Shown here: piece by piece, positions 50,565-59,600 of the stretch
Layout: the number at the start of each line of letters is the position of its first letter
How positions within the stretch are numbered: the first letter of the stretch is position 1
Source of the DNA: Kiritimatiellia bacterium
GTDB taxonomy: Bacteria > Verrucomicrobiota > Kiritimatiellia > CAIQIC01 > JAGNIJ01
Reading direction: 5' to 3'
DNA length: 62,397 nucleotides
NCBI GenBank assembly: GCA_018001225.1
Contig: JAGNIJ010000026.1
Span: forward strand, 1 to 62,397
Program-made: the position numbers and the translations under genes
The notes under the pieces: generated by a model
What the model was told of the DNA's origin: nothing
The model's input: the letters and a program-made list of their open reading frames with translations, nothing else
The model's database searches: none

Positions 50565-52036
50565 CGGGATTCGGGTTCCCACAAATAAAGAAAGCAAATC
50601 TCATCCGACCCCCGGACCGTTTCGTACACCCGGAAGACCGGCCGGATATTGGGCGGGGGAAATCGGAAAGGGAGATCGGTCAGCAACAACAGCGGGGTTT
50701 GCGCGATGTCCTGCCGCGACAGCATTTGCAGGGCCTCCTCATGGGTCATGGCGTGGGCCTTGACATGCCGGGTGTCCTGCCGCACGTAGGTCGCCCACTC
50801 GCCGATCCCGATGTACCAGAATTTCTTTCCCGGGAAGTAGGGCGCGATGGAACTCAAGTTCCCGTAACGATGGACCGCGATCGGATACCCGGCCAGGCCC
50901 TCCCGGATGATGTATTCCGCCATGCGCCGCGTCCCGGAAAAGTCATACGTCCGGTCCATGGCGTGCATCTTCCACGCCTGCCACAGGGAGAACGCCAGGC
51001 CCGCATTCAGGGCCCAAAGAAAAAGTTTCGAACGGCGCTTGAAATCCGGCAGGCGCGGAATGCGCCAGCGCCTGGCCTCCTCGTACGATTCCGCCACCCA
51101 CAGGACAAACACCCATCCCAGGATAAACAGGCCGGCATGCCGCGAAGCCGCGGTGGTCCGCCAGATCAGGAGGCACATCCCGACCAGGTGTACGGCCGCC
51201 AGCCACAAGCCCATCGGCCGGGTCAACAGCGCAAAGAAAAGCAGCAGCACAATCGCCAGGGCAACCGGGGTCAGTATGGCTCGGAAAGCCTGCCCTCCAG
51301 GGAAAAACGCGGTCAGGATGCCCGTCAGGATCTCGGCCGGTTGGCTGGCCCACGCCAGCGAACCGGCATGCAGGTTGTCCGCCGGCGCGCGGAACCAGTC
51401 GAACTGCCACGCCAGCGCCAGTGCGCCCGCGGCCATGAGCGCCAGCGCCAGCACGTGCCCGGCGTCCCCCCGGCGCCCGCGCCATGTTTCCCAGGCGAAG
51501 GCCGCGGACAGCGCCCCCGCCAGGGGCACCATGAAAAGATTGCTGCTGAACATCAGGGCGATCAGCGCGCCGTGCAGCCAGGGCCGGGCATGCCGTTCGG
51601 GATACCGCCACGCAATCAGGAACAGCAGGAGAAGGCCCGCGGCATAGATACGGCTTTCGATCGCGTACATCCAGACCATCCAGAAGGAAAAGACCAGAAG
51701 GCCGCGCGTGAGCCGGGGGAACGGCGCGAAGCGCAGGACCAGGAACGCGCTGGCGATGGCGATCACGCCGTGCAGAAGCCCCATGGTGGAATACGGCAAT
51801 CCCAGCCGTGCCAGCGGCCGGATCATCAGGTACCACAAGCCGGGGTGTCCCTGGTAATTCAACTGGGACCCCATCTCGACCAATGAGGCGTCCCGGTTGA
51901 TCAGCCACGTCTGTGCCTCGTCGCGCCACGGCTCGTGGACCCGGATCGTCCCCAGCACCAGCCAGGCGTACAGCACCGTCAGCAGCAGGGCGAAAACCTC
52001 CTCGCGGCGCCAGAACGGGGATTCGCTCTCTTTCAT
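50561..52036 (-). CDS. GT-C-type membrane glycosyltransferase, paralogue 1
   Basis: 491 residues, ATG at 52036. It shares the plan of the two downstream copies: REEVFALLLTVLYAWLVLGTIRVHEPWRDEAQTWLINRDASLVEM at the start (key part HEPWRDEAQTWLINRDASL), ~10 helices, WQFDWFRAPADNLHAGS, and the C-terminal FPGKKFWYIGIGEWATYVRQD. It lacks the identical tract and is the most divergent copy. It starts 12 nt after the GT2 gene, so all three copies are probably read from the same transcript as the cupin and GT2. Three tandem copies suggest successive sugar additions or swapping of surface structures. Confidence 0.86.
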   Translation of the reverse strand: MKESESPFWRREEVFALLLTVLYAWLVLGTIRVHEPWRDEAQTWLINRDASLVEMGSQLNYQGHPGLWYLMIRPLARLGLPYSTMGLLHGVIAIASAFLVLRFAPFPRLTRGLLVFSFWMVWMYAIESRIYAAGLLLLFLIAWRYPERHARPWLHGALIALMFSSNLFMVPLAGALSAAFAWETWRGRRGDAGHVLALALMAAGALALAWQFDWFRAPADNLHAGSLAWASQPAEILTGILTAFFPGGQAFRAILTPVALAIVLLLFFALLTRPMGLWLAAVHLVGMCLLIWRTTAASRHAGLFILGWVFVLWVAESYEEARRWRIPRLPDFKRRSKLFLWALNAGLAFSLWQAWKMHAMDRTYDFSGTRRMAEYIIREGLAGYPIAVHRYGNLSSIAPYFPGKKFWYIGIGEWATYVRQDTRHVKAHAMTHEEALQMLSRQDIAQTPLLLLTDLPFRFPPPNIRPVFRVYETVRGSDEICFLYLWEPESR

Positions 52037-52048
52037 GACCCGGCGCGA

Positions 52049-52798
52049 TTACACGAACCGCCCCTTGAAAATCCGGAGCAGCGAGCCCAGTACCGAGGCG
52101 ATGTTCTTGGGCTTGAACGCGGACGTCGGGCCCGAGGCGCGGTCGAAGTTGTGAATCTTGACTTCCAGGTACGTCACCTCGGGGTTGTTCAGCACGCGGC
52201 AGAGCAGTTCCGCCTGGTACCCCAGGCCGTAGGTCGGCACGCGATACTTCACCACGTTGGCCGTGCGGTGCAGGACCAGCCCGTTAAAGTAGCGCAGTTC
52301 GTGCCCGCTCAACAGCCGGACGAGCTTCGCGAAGCAGACGGAGAGAAACCGCCGCGCGAAGTTCCGGTGGTCGCAGTTGAATTTCCGGCTGAACAGCCGC
52401 GTCCCGTAGTACGGCACGATGATGTCCGCCAGGCCCAGCAGCTTCATGACGTGCTTGATCTGGTCCTTCGGCACGGCGTTGTCGCCGTGGACGATCAGGT
52501 AGTAGTCGCCCCGCCCCTTCTCCGCGCCGCGGAAGTAGTTCACCCCGATGCCCTGGTTCTTCTCGTTGGCCACCAGCTCGAACTGGCCCTGAAGCCCGTT
52601 CTTCTCGATGTAGTCGCGGATGACCTGGACGGAGTCATCCTTCGAGGCGTCGTCGTAGATCAGCACCTCGTACGTGTGCGGGAACAGCGCCATGGTCGTG
52701 CGGATCGTGTCCAGGGCCTGGGTCACGAGGTCCCGCTCGTTGAAACAGGTCACCATGACCGTGACGTCGATCTTGTCCTTCTTCTCCGTTGTTTCCAT
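52049..52798 (-). CDS. Family 2 glycosyltransferase
   Basis: 249 residues, no membrane helix. It has the GT-A fold start VTVMVTCFNERDLVTQALDTIR, then TYEVLIYDDASKDDSVQVIRDYI, NQGIGVNYFRGAEKGRGDYYLIVHGDN (metal-binding region, here HGDN rather than DxD) and a C-terminal LGYQAELLCRVL. It transfers a sugar from a nucleotide donor in the cytosol. The start lies 3 nt after the cupin stop. Its N-terminal tail METTEKKDKID is charged. Confidence 0.92.
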   Translation of the reverse strand: METTEKKDKIDVTVMVTCFNERDLVTQALDTIRTTMALFPHTYEVLIYDDASKDDSVQVIRDYIEKNGLQGQFELVANEKNQGIGVNYFRGAEKGRGDYYLIVHGDNAVPKDQIKHVMKLLGLADIIVPYYGTRLFSRKFNCDHRNFARRFLSVCFAKLVRLLSGHELRYFNGLVLHRTANVVKYRVPTYGLGYQAELLCRVLNNPEVTYLEVKIHNFDRASGPTSAFKPKNIASVLGSLLRIFKGRFV

Positions 52799-52801
52799 GG
52801 G

Positions 52802-53329
52802 TTACCTCGTCTCCCGGCGCACGCGCTCCTGCAGATCCTTCAGGTAGTCCTCGACCGCAGCCCCCTGCCCATCCTCCGGCGCCCAGGCCGGAAACGCCGT
52901 GTCGCACCGGTTGAACGGGCCGTTGGTGACTTCCTTGAAAACCAGGTGCGGCGTGTAGATCAACAGGGTGTGATAGACCGGCTCCGCCAGGCGATAGTAA
53001 AACGGCAGGCCCGACCCATACGGCCCCATCCGGATCACCCGCGCGGTCCCGCCCCGCTCGTCGAACATCACCATGTCCGCCTCGCCCTCGATGACGTGGA
53101 ACGATTCGATCCGCGTCAGGTGCTTGTGCGGCCGCACGTAGGTCATGTGCGCGTGCACAATAAGCATCTCGTGGATCGGCTCGCCGGGATCCTCGTGCGC
53201 GCAGATCCGGATCCGGCGGCGCGGGTTGAGGTCCGCCTGCCGCTTGAGATCCTCCACGAAGGCGCGGTCCAGCACCACCGGCCGCTCGGCCGGGTACAGC
53301 ACCTCGTCGTTGAACTTCCGGGTCTTCAC
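52802..53329 (-). CDS. WbuC-like cupin protein
   Basis: 175 residues. The cupin core has RICAHEDPGEPIHEMLIVHAHMTYVRPHKHLTRIESFHVIEGEADMVMFDERG (key parts YVRPHKHLTRIESFHVIEG), with the PHxH...E metal set, and ends NGPFNRCDTAFPAWAPED, the usual tail of WbuC proteins. WbuC genes occur in O-antigen clusters; the reaction is not established. It is followed 3 nt later by the GT2 gene, which supports a role in surface polysaccharide. The hemolysin III-like gene ends about 40 nt upstream. Confidence 0.88.
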   Translation of the reverse strand: MKTRKFNDEVLYPAERPVVLDRAFVEDLKRQADLNPRRRIRICAHEDPGEPIHEMLIVHAHMTYVRPHKHLTRIESFHVIEGEADMVMFDERGGTARVIRMGPYGSGLPFYYRLAEPVYHTLLIYTPHLVFKEVTNGPFNRCDTAFPAWAPEDGQGAAVEDYLKDLQERVRRETR

Positions 53330-53370
53330 GGGTTCCCCTACGCGCTACGGCCCACAGGATAGAGGGCTGG

Positions 53371-54030
53371 CTACCGGGGCACAACGTAAAACATCACAGC
53401 GAAGTACTGCGCCATCGAGGCGGCGAGCACGAACAAGTGCCAGATGGCGTGGTGGTACGGGATGCGCTTGAACAGGTACAGCACCGCCCCGCCGGTATAG
53501 AGCAGCCCGCCGGAAGCCAGCAGGATCATGCCGCCGGACGGCAAAGCGCGGGCCAGCGGGCGGATGGCGATCACGATCATCCACCCCATCGCCACGTAAA
53601 TCGCCGTGGAGGCGTAGTGGAACCGGCCGGTGAAAAAGAGCTTCAGGATGATGCCAACCAGCGCCAGGCCCCAGACCACGCCGAACAGGCTCCAGCCCCA
53701 CGGTCCGCGCAGGTTGACCAGCATGAACGGCGTGTACGAGCCCGCGATCAGCAGGTAGATCGAGGCGTGGTCCAGCACCCGGAAGACGCGCTTCACCCGG
53801 GGATTCGAGAAGCTGTGGTAGAGCGTCGAGGCCAGGAAAAGAAGGATCAGCGTCGCCCCGTAGACGCTGCAGCTCGTCACGTGCCACGCGTTGCCCCGGA
53901 GCGCCGCGAACGACACCAGCACCGCCAGCCCCGCCACGGCCAGCGCCGCGCTGATCCCGTGCGTCAGGCTGTTCGCCAGCTCGTGGCCCCGCGAATAGCG
54001 CGAGGCATGGAATGATCCCTCGGCATGCAC
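53371..54030 (-). CDS. Hemolysin III / YqfA-like membrane protein (PAQR family)
   Basis: 219 residues from a GTG at 54030, chosen because the family length and start (here RYSRGHELANSLTHG, usually YSxGEExANSxTHG) fit; the open frame upstream runs into the palindromic repeat. Seven helices are seen. The conserved residues include STLYHSFSNPRVKRVFRVLDHASIYLLIAGSYTPF (key parts LYHSF, RVLDHASIYLLIAGSYTPF) and a C-terminal HHAIWHLFVLAAS with metal-binding His. These proteins may be metal-dependent hydrolases; haemolysis is a historical label. The palindromic repeat (54050-54098) lies 20 nt upstream of the start. Confidence 0.87.
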   Translation of the reverse strand: MHAEGSFHASRYSRGHELANSLTHGISAALAVAGLAVLVSFAALRGNAWHVTSCSVYGATLILLFLASTLYHSFSNPRVKRVFRVLDHASIYLLIAGSYTPFMLVNLRGPWGWSLFGVVWGLALVGIILKLFFTGRFHYASTAIYVAMGWMIVIAIRPLARALPSGGMILLASGGLLYTGGAVLYLFKRIPYHHAIWHLFVLAASMAQYFAVMFYVVPR

Positions 54031-54049
54031 GACGCACAGAGTAGCATGG

Positions 54050-54098
54050 TTTTCCGATGTTTGGAAAAATTCGCGCCGTTTTTTCCAATGATTGGAAA
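54050..54098. repeat. Two-unit copy of the 31-bp-period palindromic repeat
   Basis: Unit 1 (54050-54068) has arms TTTTCCGA / TTGGAAAA around TGT, with one mismatch. Unit 2 (54082-54098) has arms TTTCCAA / TTGGAAA around TGA. Centres are 54059 and 54090, again 31 bp apart. The spacer starts ATTCGCG, as in the trpF array, and the TGT unit precedes the TGA unit as there. It is intergenic, between the hemolysin III-like start and the end of the secreted protein gene. Confidence 0.9.
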
Positions 54099-54136
54099 CT
54101 TCTCGTAGGGGCGCCGCTCGCCGGCGCCCGCCGTCT

Positions 54137-55609
54137 TCACGGCAGAGAAAGCACGTACCCCTTGGGCGTGCTTTCCCACTCGTTGATGTAATGGGTGTCC
54201 GCCTGCAAAAGGACGAGCCGGTTCCCTCGCACGCTGGCCTTGACCTCGGCAATCGGCAGGCCGGTGAAAAAGCTATAGTGCGTTTCCGTTGCCGAACCCG
54301 GCAGGCGCTCGGTCAGCAGCACGGCTTCGGCGGGGACCAGGTTCCAGGGGTCGCGCTCGCCGCGGTAGACCTCCATCACCTCGTCCGGGTCATAGATAAA
54401 TGCCTGCAGCGCGTAGCCCTCGGCGTGGTAGGAGTTTCCTTGCCAGTACGGATCGGGATAGCCCGGCCCGGCGTTGCCCAGGCCGTACCAGGTCTGGCCG
54501 AGCCCCCGGTACACGAAACAGAGCACGCCATGGCGGGTTTCCGTCTCGATCCACTTCATGTCGGTGGCCTTGTTCCCGACCCACCAGGTCTCGTTGGCCG
54601 GGCGGTTGGCCACCCACCAGGCGCTCGTCGCGTTCGAGCAGCGCACGGTCGGCCCCTGGCGCGCCTCGTCCGGATGGTAGATCAGCGTCGCGGCCCGAAC
54701 CCGTCCGTTCGTGACCGCGGAATTGATCGCGAACAGGTTCGGGCCCCAGCGGCCCAGCGCGCCGCCCGACGAGATGCCCTCCAGGCCGGAAAGGTAGGCA
54801 TAGCCCGCATCCCGCAGGGCCTGCGGCGCCTCGCTCAAGTAGCCTCCCACGCAGGAATGATGCGCGTACTCGTTGCTGACGCTCCACAGGCCGGAAGCCG
54901 TCCCGCTCCCGCCCACCACGCCCTCGTAATAGCCCTGCGTCTGCCAGTCCACGGACGCGGCGTTGTACCACTGGTACTTGGTGAAGCGAATCCGCCCTTC
55001 GAGCGGCAGCAGCCCCCCCACCTGAAGATCGCCCAATTCGCCGCCCCCCCAACCGTCGGGCACCAGTCCGCCCGTGATGTCGGTCCATCCGCCGACGAGC
55101 GTCCCCTCGCGCCCGTCGAGAATGGCCGGCAGTTGCACCTGGGCCTGACGGTCATAGTACGGGTGGCCGACGACCAGCAGGTTGCCGTTGGTCAACTGGG
55201 CATGCACGCCGGAGGAATAACTGAACCGGTAGTCGCCCGATTCCGCCAGGGGAACGCCGAAAGTTCCGGCGAACCCGGCCTCCAGGTCCGCCCAGGTGAG
55301 CAGGCTCCTCGATCGCCTCATCCGGAAGAACGCGCGCGGCATCGCGCCCGCGTCCACGGTCCAGCCGACGGCGCCATCCACGCGGGCCGTCCGGGTGCTG
55401 TCGGCGATGTCCGCGAACGGCTGGCGCGGGTCCGCGGTGTACTGGACGATGCACCGTTCGCCGACCGGCGCCCGGCCGTCTAGCCGGACCAGTCCTGAAC
55501 TCACGACCCCGAAGTTGGTGATCTCCAGGTCAGCCTGCCCCCAGACCGCCAGCGCCCGAAAGAGCGTGGCGGCGGCCGCCATCCAGAATGTGCAACGCTT
55601 GATTCGCAT
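54137..55609 (-). CDS. Secreted protein of unknown function, beta-rich
   Basis: 490 residues from the ATG at 55609 (AAGG 7 nt upstream; a Met two codons earlier is less well placed). The signal peptide is MRIKRCTFWMAAAATLFRAL, cleaved near AVWGQA. Residues ~25-100 form a small beta domain often seen in PVC secreted proteins (LEITNFGVVSSGLVRLDGR, FFRMRRSR). The rest has DLEAGFAGTFGVPLAESGDYRFSYSSGVHAQLTNGNLLVVGH, GGYLSEAPQALRDAGYAYLSGLEG, and a C-terminal TGLPIAEVKASVRGNRLVLLQAD. It may be a beta-propeller, but I recognise no enzyme motif. It is divergent from the secreted protein gene at 55779. Confidence 0.75.
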   Translation of the reverse strand: MRIKRCTFWMAAAATLFRALAVWGQADLEITNFGVVSSGLVRLDGRAPVGERCIVQYTADPRQPFADIADSTRTARVDGAVGWTVDAGAMPRAFFRMRRSRSLLTWADLEAGFAGTFGVPLAESGDYRFSYSSGVHAQLTNGNLLVVGHPYYDRQAQVQLPAILDGREGTLVGGWTDITGGLVPDGWGGGELGDLQVGGLLPLEGRIRFTKYQWYNAASVDWQTQGYYEGVVGGSGTASGLWSVSNEYAHHSCVGGYLSEAPQALRDAGYAYLSGLEGISSGGALGRWGPNLFAINSAVTNGRVRAATLIYHPDEARQGPTVRCSNATSAWWVANRPANETWWVGNKATDMKWIETETRHGVLCFVYRGLGQTWYGLGNAGPGYPDPYWQGNSYHAEGYALQAFIYDPDEVMEVYRGERDPWNLVPAEAVLLTERLPGSATETHYSFFTGLPIAEVKASVRGNRLVLLQADTHYINEWESTPKGYVLSLP

Positions 55610-55778
55610 AGGCATGCCTTTCCACAGCATATTACATGCCGTCCCACGCGCTTTCACGGTAAGCGTCGGCCTTTCCGCATGCTTTATCTCATCCTGCTAT
55701 TTTTCGATTCCACGAGACAAGCCGGCGGCATGCCACGACCACACCGCGGGACAGGGAACTAGTAAACAGGAGAACACG

Positions 55779-56624
55779 ATGAACCGGTTGCTGAAAACAC
55801 TAATTCTAGCCGTGATGGTCGCCGGTGCGACATCGGCGTCGGCAGCGTCCACCGTCCGGCTGGTTTACGCGACACCCTATGACGTCAGCAGCCTGGAGGG
55901 CGCCGTGGGGGACCCCCTGTACACGCACCTCCGCGCGCATGTGAAAACCTCCCGCCATGCCGGGGGGACGTGGAAAGTGGCCGTACACTACGAGACCAGC
56001 CCCTCCCTGCCCTGGGCCACGGCGACCATGTCGCGGTGGGGCCATCACGGCACACATTCCATGTACGACGTCCGCATTCCGCGCGCCCCCTTGCGTTTCT
56101 TCATCCGGGCGACGTGGACCGGCAAGATCAACGGTCTGCTCGTGACCCGGGTGTACCAGGACAACAATGACGGCGCGCACTACTACGTGGAGCCGCACGG
56201 GGACGGGACGGCCGGCGCCGTGGGCGGCTATGTAGGGTTCATCAACGCCCGCAGTGAAGCGGTCCTCGTGGAGCGCGCCCGGGTCCCGTCGCGCCTGGCC
56301 CTTTTTGATCAGTATGTCTGCGGGGCTTTCGTGGTGCAGGCGACCTCGCGCCGGCACGTCACCGGGGTCCGCCTGACGACGAATGACTGGCGGACGTCCA
56401 CTGACGCCGACCTGGTCTACGGCAACCTGGACATCAGCGGTGGCTGCGGGAGCGAACTGGCGCGGCTCTACCTGTTTGAACATCGCGTCCAGAGCCGCGT
56501 CGCCAAGCCGACGCTCCCGGTCACGTTGAAGGTCCGCTACATGGATCAGGACACCGGCGAGGAGTATTGGGACGACAACTTCGGGCAGTGCTACACCGTT
56601 CGTGCCGGCGAAATCGTCGAGTAA
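55779..56624 (+). CDS. Secreted protein of unknown function
   Basis: 281 residues from the ATG at 55779 (AGGAGA 5 nt upstream). The signal peptide is MNRLLKTLILAVMVAGATSA, cleaved near SAA. The mature part begins STVRLVYATPYDVSSLEGAV and is beta-rich. WKVAVHYETSPSLPWATATMS and YDVRIPRAPLRFFIRATWTGKI recall carbohydrate-binding modules of the starch-binding kind, only loosely. Three Cys occur near residues 180, 225 and 273. No catalytic motif is seen. It ends before a strong bidirectional hairpin at 56652-56677. Confidence 0.72.
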   Translation: MNRLLKTLILAVMVAGATSASAASTVRLVYATPYDVSSLEGAVGDPLYTHLRAHVKTSRHAGGTWKVAVHYETSPSLPWATATMSRWGHHGTHSMYDVRIPRAPLRFFIRATWTGKINGLLVTRVYQDNNDGAHYYVEPHGDGTAGAVGGYVGFINARSEAVLVERARVPSRLALFDQYVCGAFVVQATSRRHVTGVRLTTNDWRTSTDADLVYGNLDISGGCGSELARLYLFEHRVQSRVAKPTLPVTLKVRYMDQDTGEEYWDDNFGQCYTVRAGEIVE

Positions 56625-56651
56625 CCCGCGTTTCGACCGCGCAGTGGAAAG

Positions 56652-56677
56652 AAGAGAGGCCCCTCGGGGCCTCTCTT
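56652..56677. terminator. Bidirectional hairpin between convergent genes
   Basis: AAGAGAGGCCCC and GGGGCCTCTCTT form a perfect 12-bp stem with only TC between them (in RNA probably 11 bp with a four-base loop). It sits between the stop of the secreted protein (56624) and the stop of the giant gene (56698), so it can end both transcripts. No long T run follows on either strand, only CTCTCTT. Confidence 0.7.
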
Positions 56678-56697
56678 GGGGTCCGCGTGCAACCGGA

Positions 56698-59600
56698 TTA
56701 TTCCACGTCAATCCGGTAGAAGAACACCTGGCCGTTGGTCCCCACCATGGAATCCAGGTAGGTGTTCTCCGGCGGGGTCGCCTCGATGTGCTCGCTGATG
56801 GGAGCGAACCCTGCGCCGCGAACCAAGCTGGCCGCCCGCCGGATCGTGTAGAGCCGGTTGGATTCCGAGCCCCAGGTCAGGAGGAATCCCGCGCCCGAAG
56901 CCTCGCCGCCCGGCGGGATCAACGCGGTCGCCGACAGGTAGGAGGTGTCGTCGTTGGGATCGGTGCCCGAACGCCACTCGTCGTAGTTGGGGATCCCGTC
57001 CCCGTCCTCGTCGCCCCCGGCGTCGTCCGGGTCGTCGGGATCCAGCCCGTGGTCGTCTTCCCACCCGTTCGGCATGCCGTCCTCATCGCCGTCCAGCCAC
57101 AGGTTGACGGAGAAGCTCGCGAAGTTGTTGTTCGTCTCGAAGTCCAGCACCAGCTGCGTCTCGTCCGTGTTCATCGTGTAGGCCGACTCGCCCTCCGGCT
57201 GCGTGCCGGCCGGCAGGTCGAACACCACCTCGACGCTCTGGCCGGGATCCAGGGGCAACACCTCGACCGTGGCCAGGGGTTCGTTGGTGTTCCCCTCCCG
57301 CCGGATCGCCAGCACCGTGTGGGTCGGGACCGGGTCGCCGAGATTCTGCACCGCGGCGAACACGCGCAGGGCGCCGTTCGTCTCGGCGTCGGCCTGCCGC
57401 AGCGTGACGGACAGGTCCGAGCCGCCGGCGGCGACGACCTGGGTGTTGTTGTTCTCCGAGAACTCCGTGAACAGCCGATCCGGGTTGGCCACCGCGGTGA
57501 AGACGAGGTTCGTGCCGGGCTCCGGGACCACCCAGTCGGCGGACAGCACGGAGGTGGTCGCCGCCCCCTCCAGCCAGCCCTCGTGGCCCACGGTGGCGAT
57601 CCGCACGCCGCCCGCCGCCGGGTCGCCGTTGTAGAACGCGACCTCCGCGTTGGTTACGGCGATGTCGCCGACGTTGCGCAGGATCGCCGAGAGGGTGAGC
57701 ACGTCGCCGGGCAGGAAGTTGGCCCCGGCCACGGTGAATTCGTTGGACTGGATCGCCACGTCGGTGATCAGCGCGCGCTTCGTCACCGACACGCTCACGG
57801 CGCCCGGCTGCGGCACGTTGGAGACGGTGACCCAGTCGCCGCCCTCCGACTGCACCTCGACGTTGGTCGTGTAGATGTCCACCACGTTGTACGCGACGGT
57901 CAGGTTGCCGACGTTGTCCCAGACCGGGGCGAACGACCGCTCGAGCGCCGCGTTGTTGAACAGGGTGATGTCCTTGCTCCAGGTGTCGGACGCGGGGTCA
58001 TAGACGGTCACGTGGGCATCCGACCCGTTGGTCGTCATCTCCTGCCACAGAAGGACCAGGTTGCCCTGCGGCCCGTAGGTCATGGCGAAATCGCCGAAGC
58101 CCAGGCCCGCGGAATCTGGCCGGACGAGCTTGGTGTCCGTCGCGAAGTTCAGCGAGGACACGAGGTTGGATTCCTGCTGCCAGACCATGTGCACGTCGCC
58201 GGCCGGCGACACGGCGACGCGGACGTTCTTGTCCGCCAGGCCGTTGCTAGTGCAGCGCAACGGGTCGGACCATGTCCCGTTGGTCCAGACCAGGACCAAG
58301 ATCTCCTGGTCGGTCTCGTCCAGGAGGTCGCCGTCGGCGTCGGCCGACCAGGCGAAGACGGCCCGGTTGCTCCCCGCGGAAAGGCTCATCGAATTGGCGC
58401 GGTCCAGGTTGCTCACGAGCACCTCGGGCGAACTCCATTCCTGGCCGGCGGCGCTCCAGCGCGACCACACGATCGTGTCGCTCTGCGTCCAGCTCGTCTC
58501 CACGCCGACCAGGTAGTTCGACGGGTTCACCGCCCAGGTCGCCAGCAGGTCGCCGTCCTGCAGCGGGCCCGCGAGCAGCGGGACGTGGTCCAGCCAGGTG
58601 TTCGTGGTCAGGGTCATGGGATCCGCCCACAGCCCGGTCGCGTGATCCCACTTTGACCACGCGATCTCCATCTCCGCCGCCAGCGCGGTGGGGTCGGCGT
58701 TCGTGAAATCGGGATCGCCGACCCGCTCCCACAGGGCCAGGGCGTCGCCGTTCCCGTCGAACACGACCTGCGGGCTGAACTCGGCGCGCGTGTCCGTCGC
58801 CATCGAGGTGGGCGCGCTCCAGTTCCACCCGTCGTACCGCGACCAGCGGATGTCGGTGTACTGCAGGTCGTTGGTGGTCTCGTTGTCGGCCACGTAGAGC
58901 AGCATCAGGTTGGACGAGATGCCGGCCAGGGCCGGGGTCGAATCGGGGAAGCTGTTCTCGATGATTTCCAGGCTGGCCTGCGCTTTAGCCAACCGGGAGG
59001 GTTTCGCTCCCTTCCTGGCCATGACCGACCCCTGGACCGGGGCCTGGCCCATCGCCCGGAAATCATCCAGCGGGGTCGGCTCCCCGCGTTTCAGGCCGCT
59101 GCGTTTCCGGATGGCTTCGTCCGAGGCCACGAAGACCTCGCCGCCCCGCGCCAGGTAATCCCGGGTCATCACGCGCGGCGGCCCGATGTCCGTCATCTTC
59201 AGGCGTGACAGCTTGCTTGGGCCGGGGGCGGGATATTCCCAGAGCGTGATGGGCCCGACGGGGAGCCAGAAGAACCAGCCGATCTTGATCTCGCCGCCCG
59301 CGTACGCGCGGACCGCGCAGTTATACCAGTTCAGCGGCGGATACTGCACCCCGGCGGACACTTCGCCGCCCAGGTAAATCCGCAGCCGCAATTGCTCATT
59401 GAAGAACGACGGCTCGTAAGCCGCCTGCAGGCCCACCTTCAGGGTCCCGTTGGCCGTCTTGAATCTGAACTCCGGCGTCACGTCGAAGACCACGTTGACG
59501 TTGATCCCCAGCGTGGCGTAGATGCCCACGGCCAGAGCCGTGATGCCGCTCCCGAGGACGTTGCCGGCCTGGGCCGGGACCACGCCGCCCAGCGTCACGT

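Noticed and set aside
54031..54252. Longer hemolysin III-like protein starting at 54252
   Set aside because: The extension reads through the palindromic repeat and into the 3' end of the next gene; the shorter GTG start gives the normal family length.
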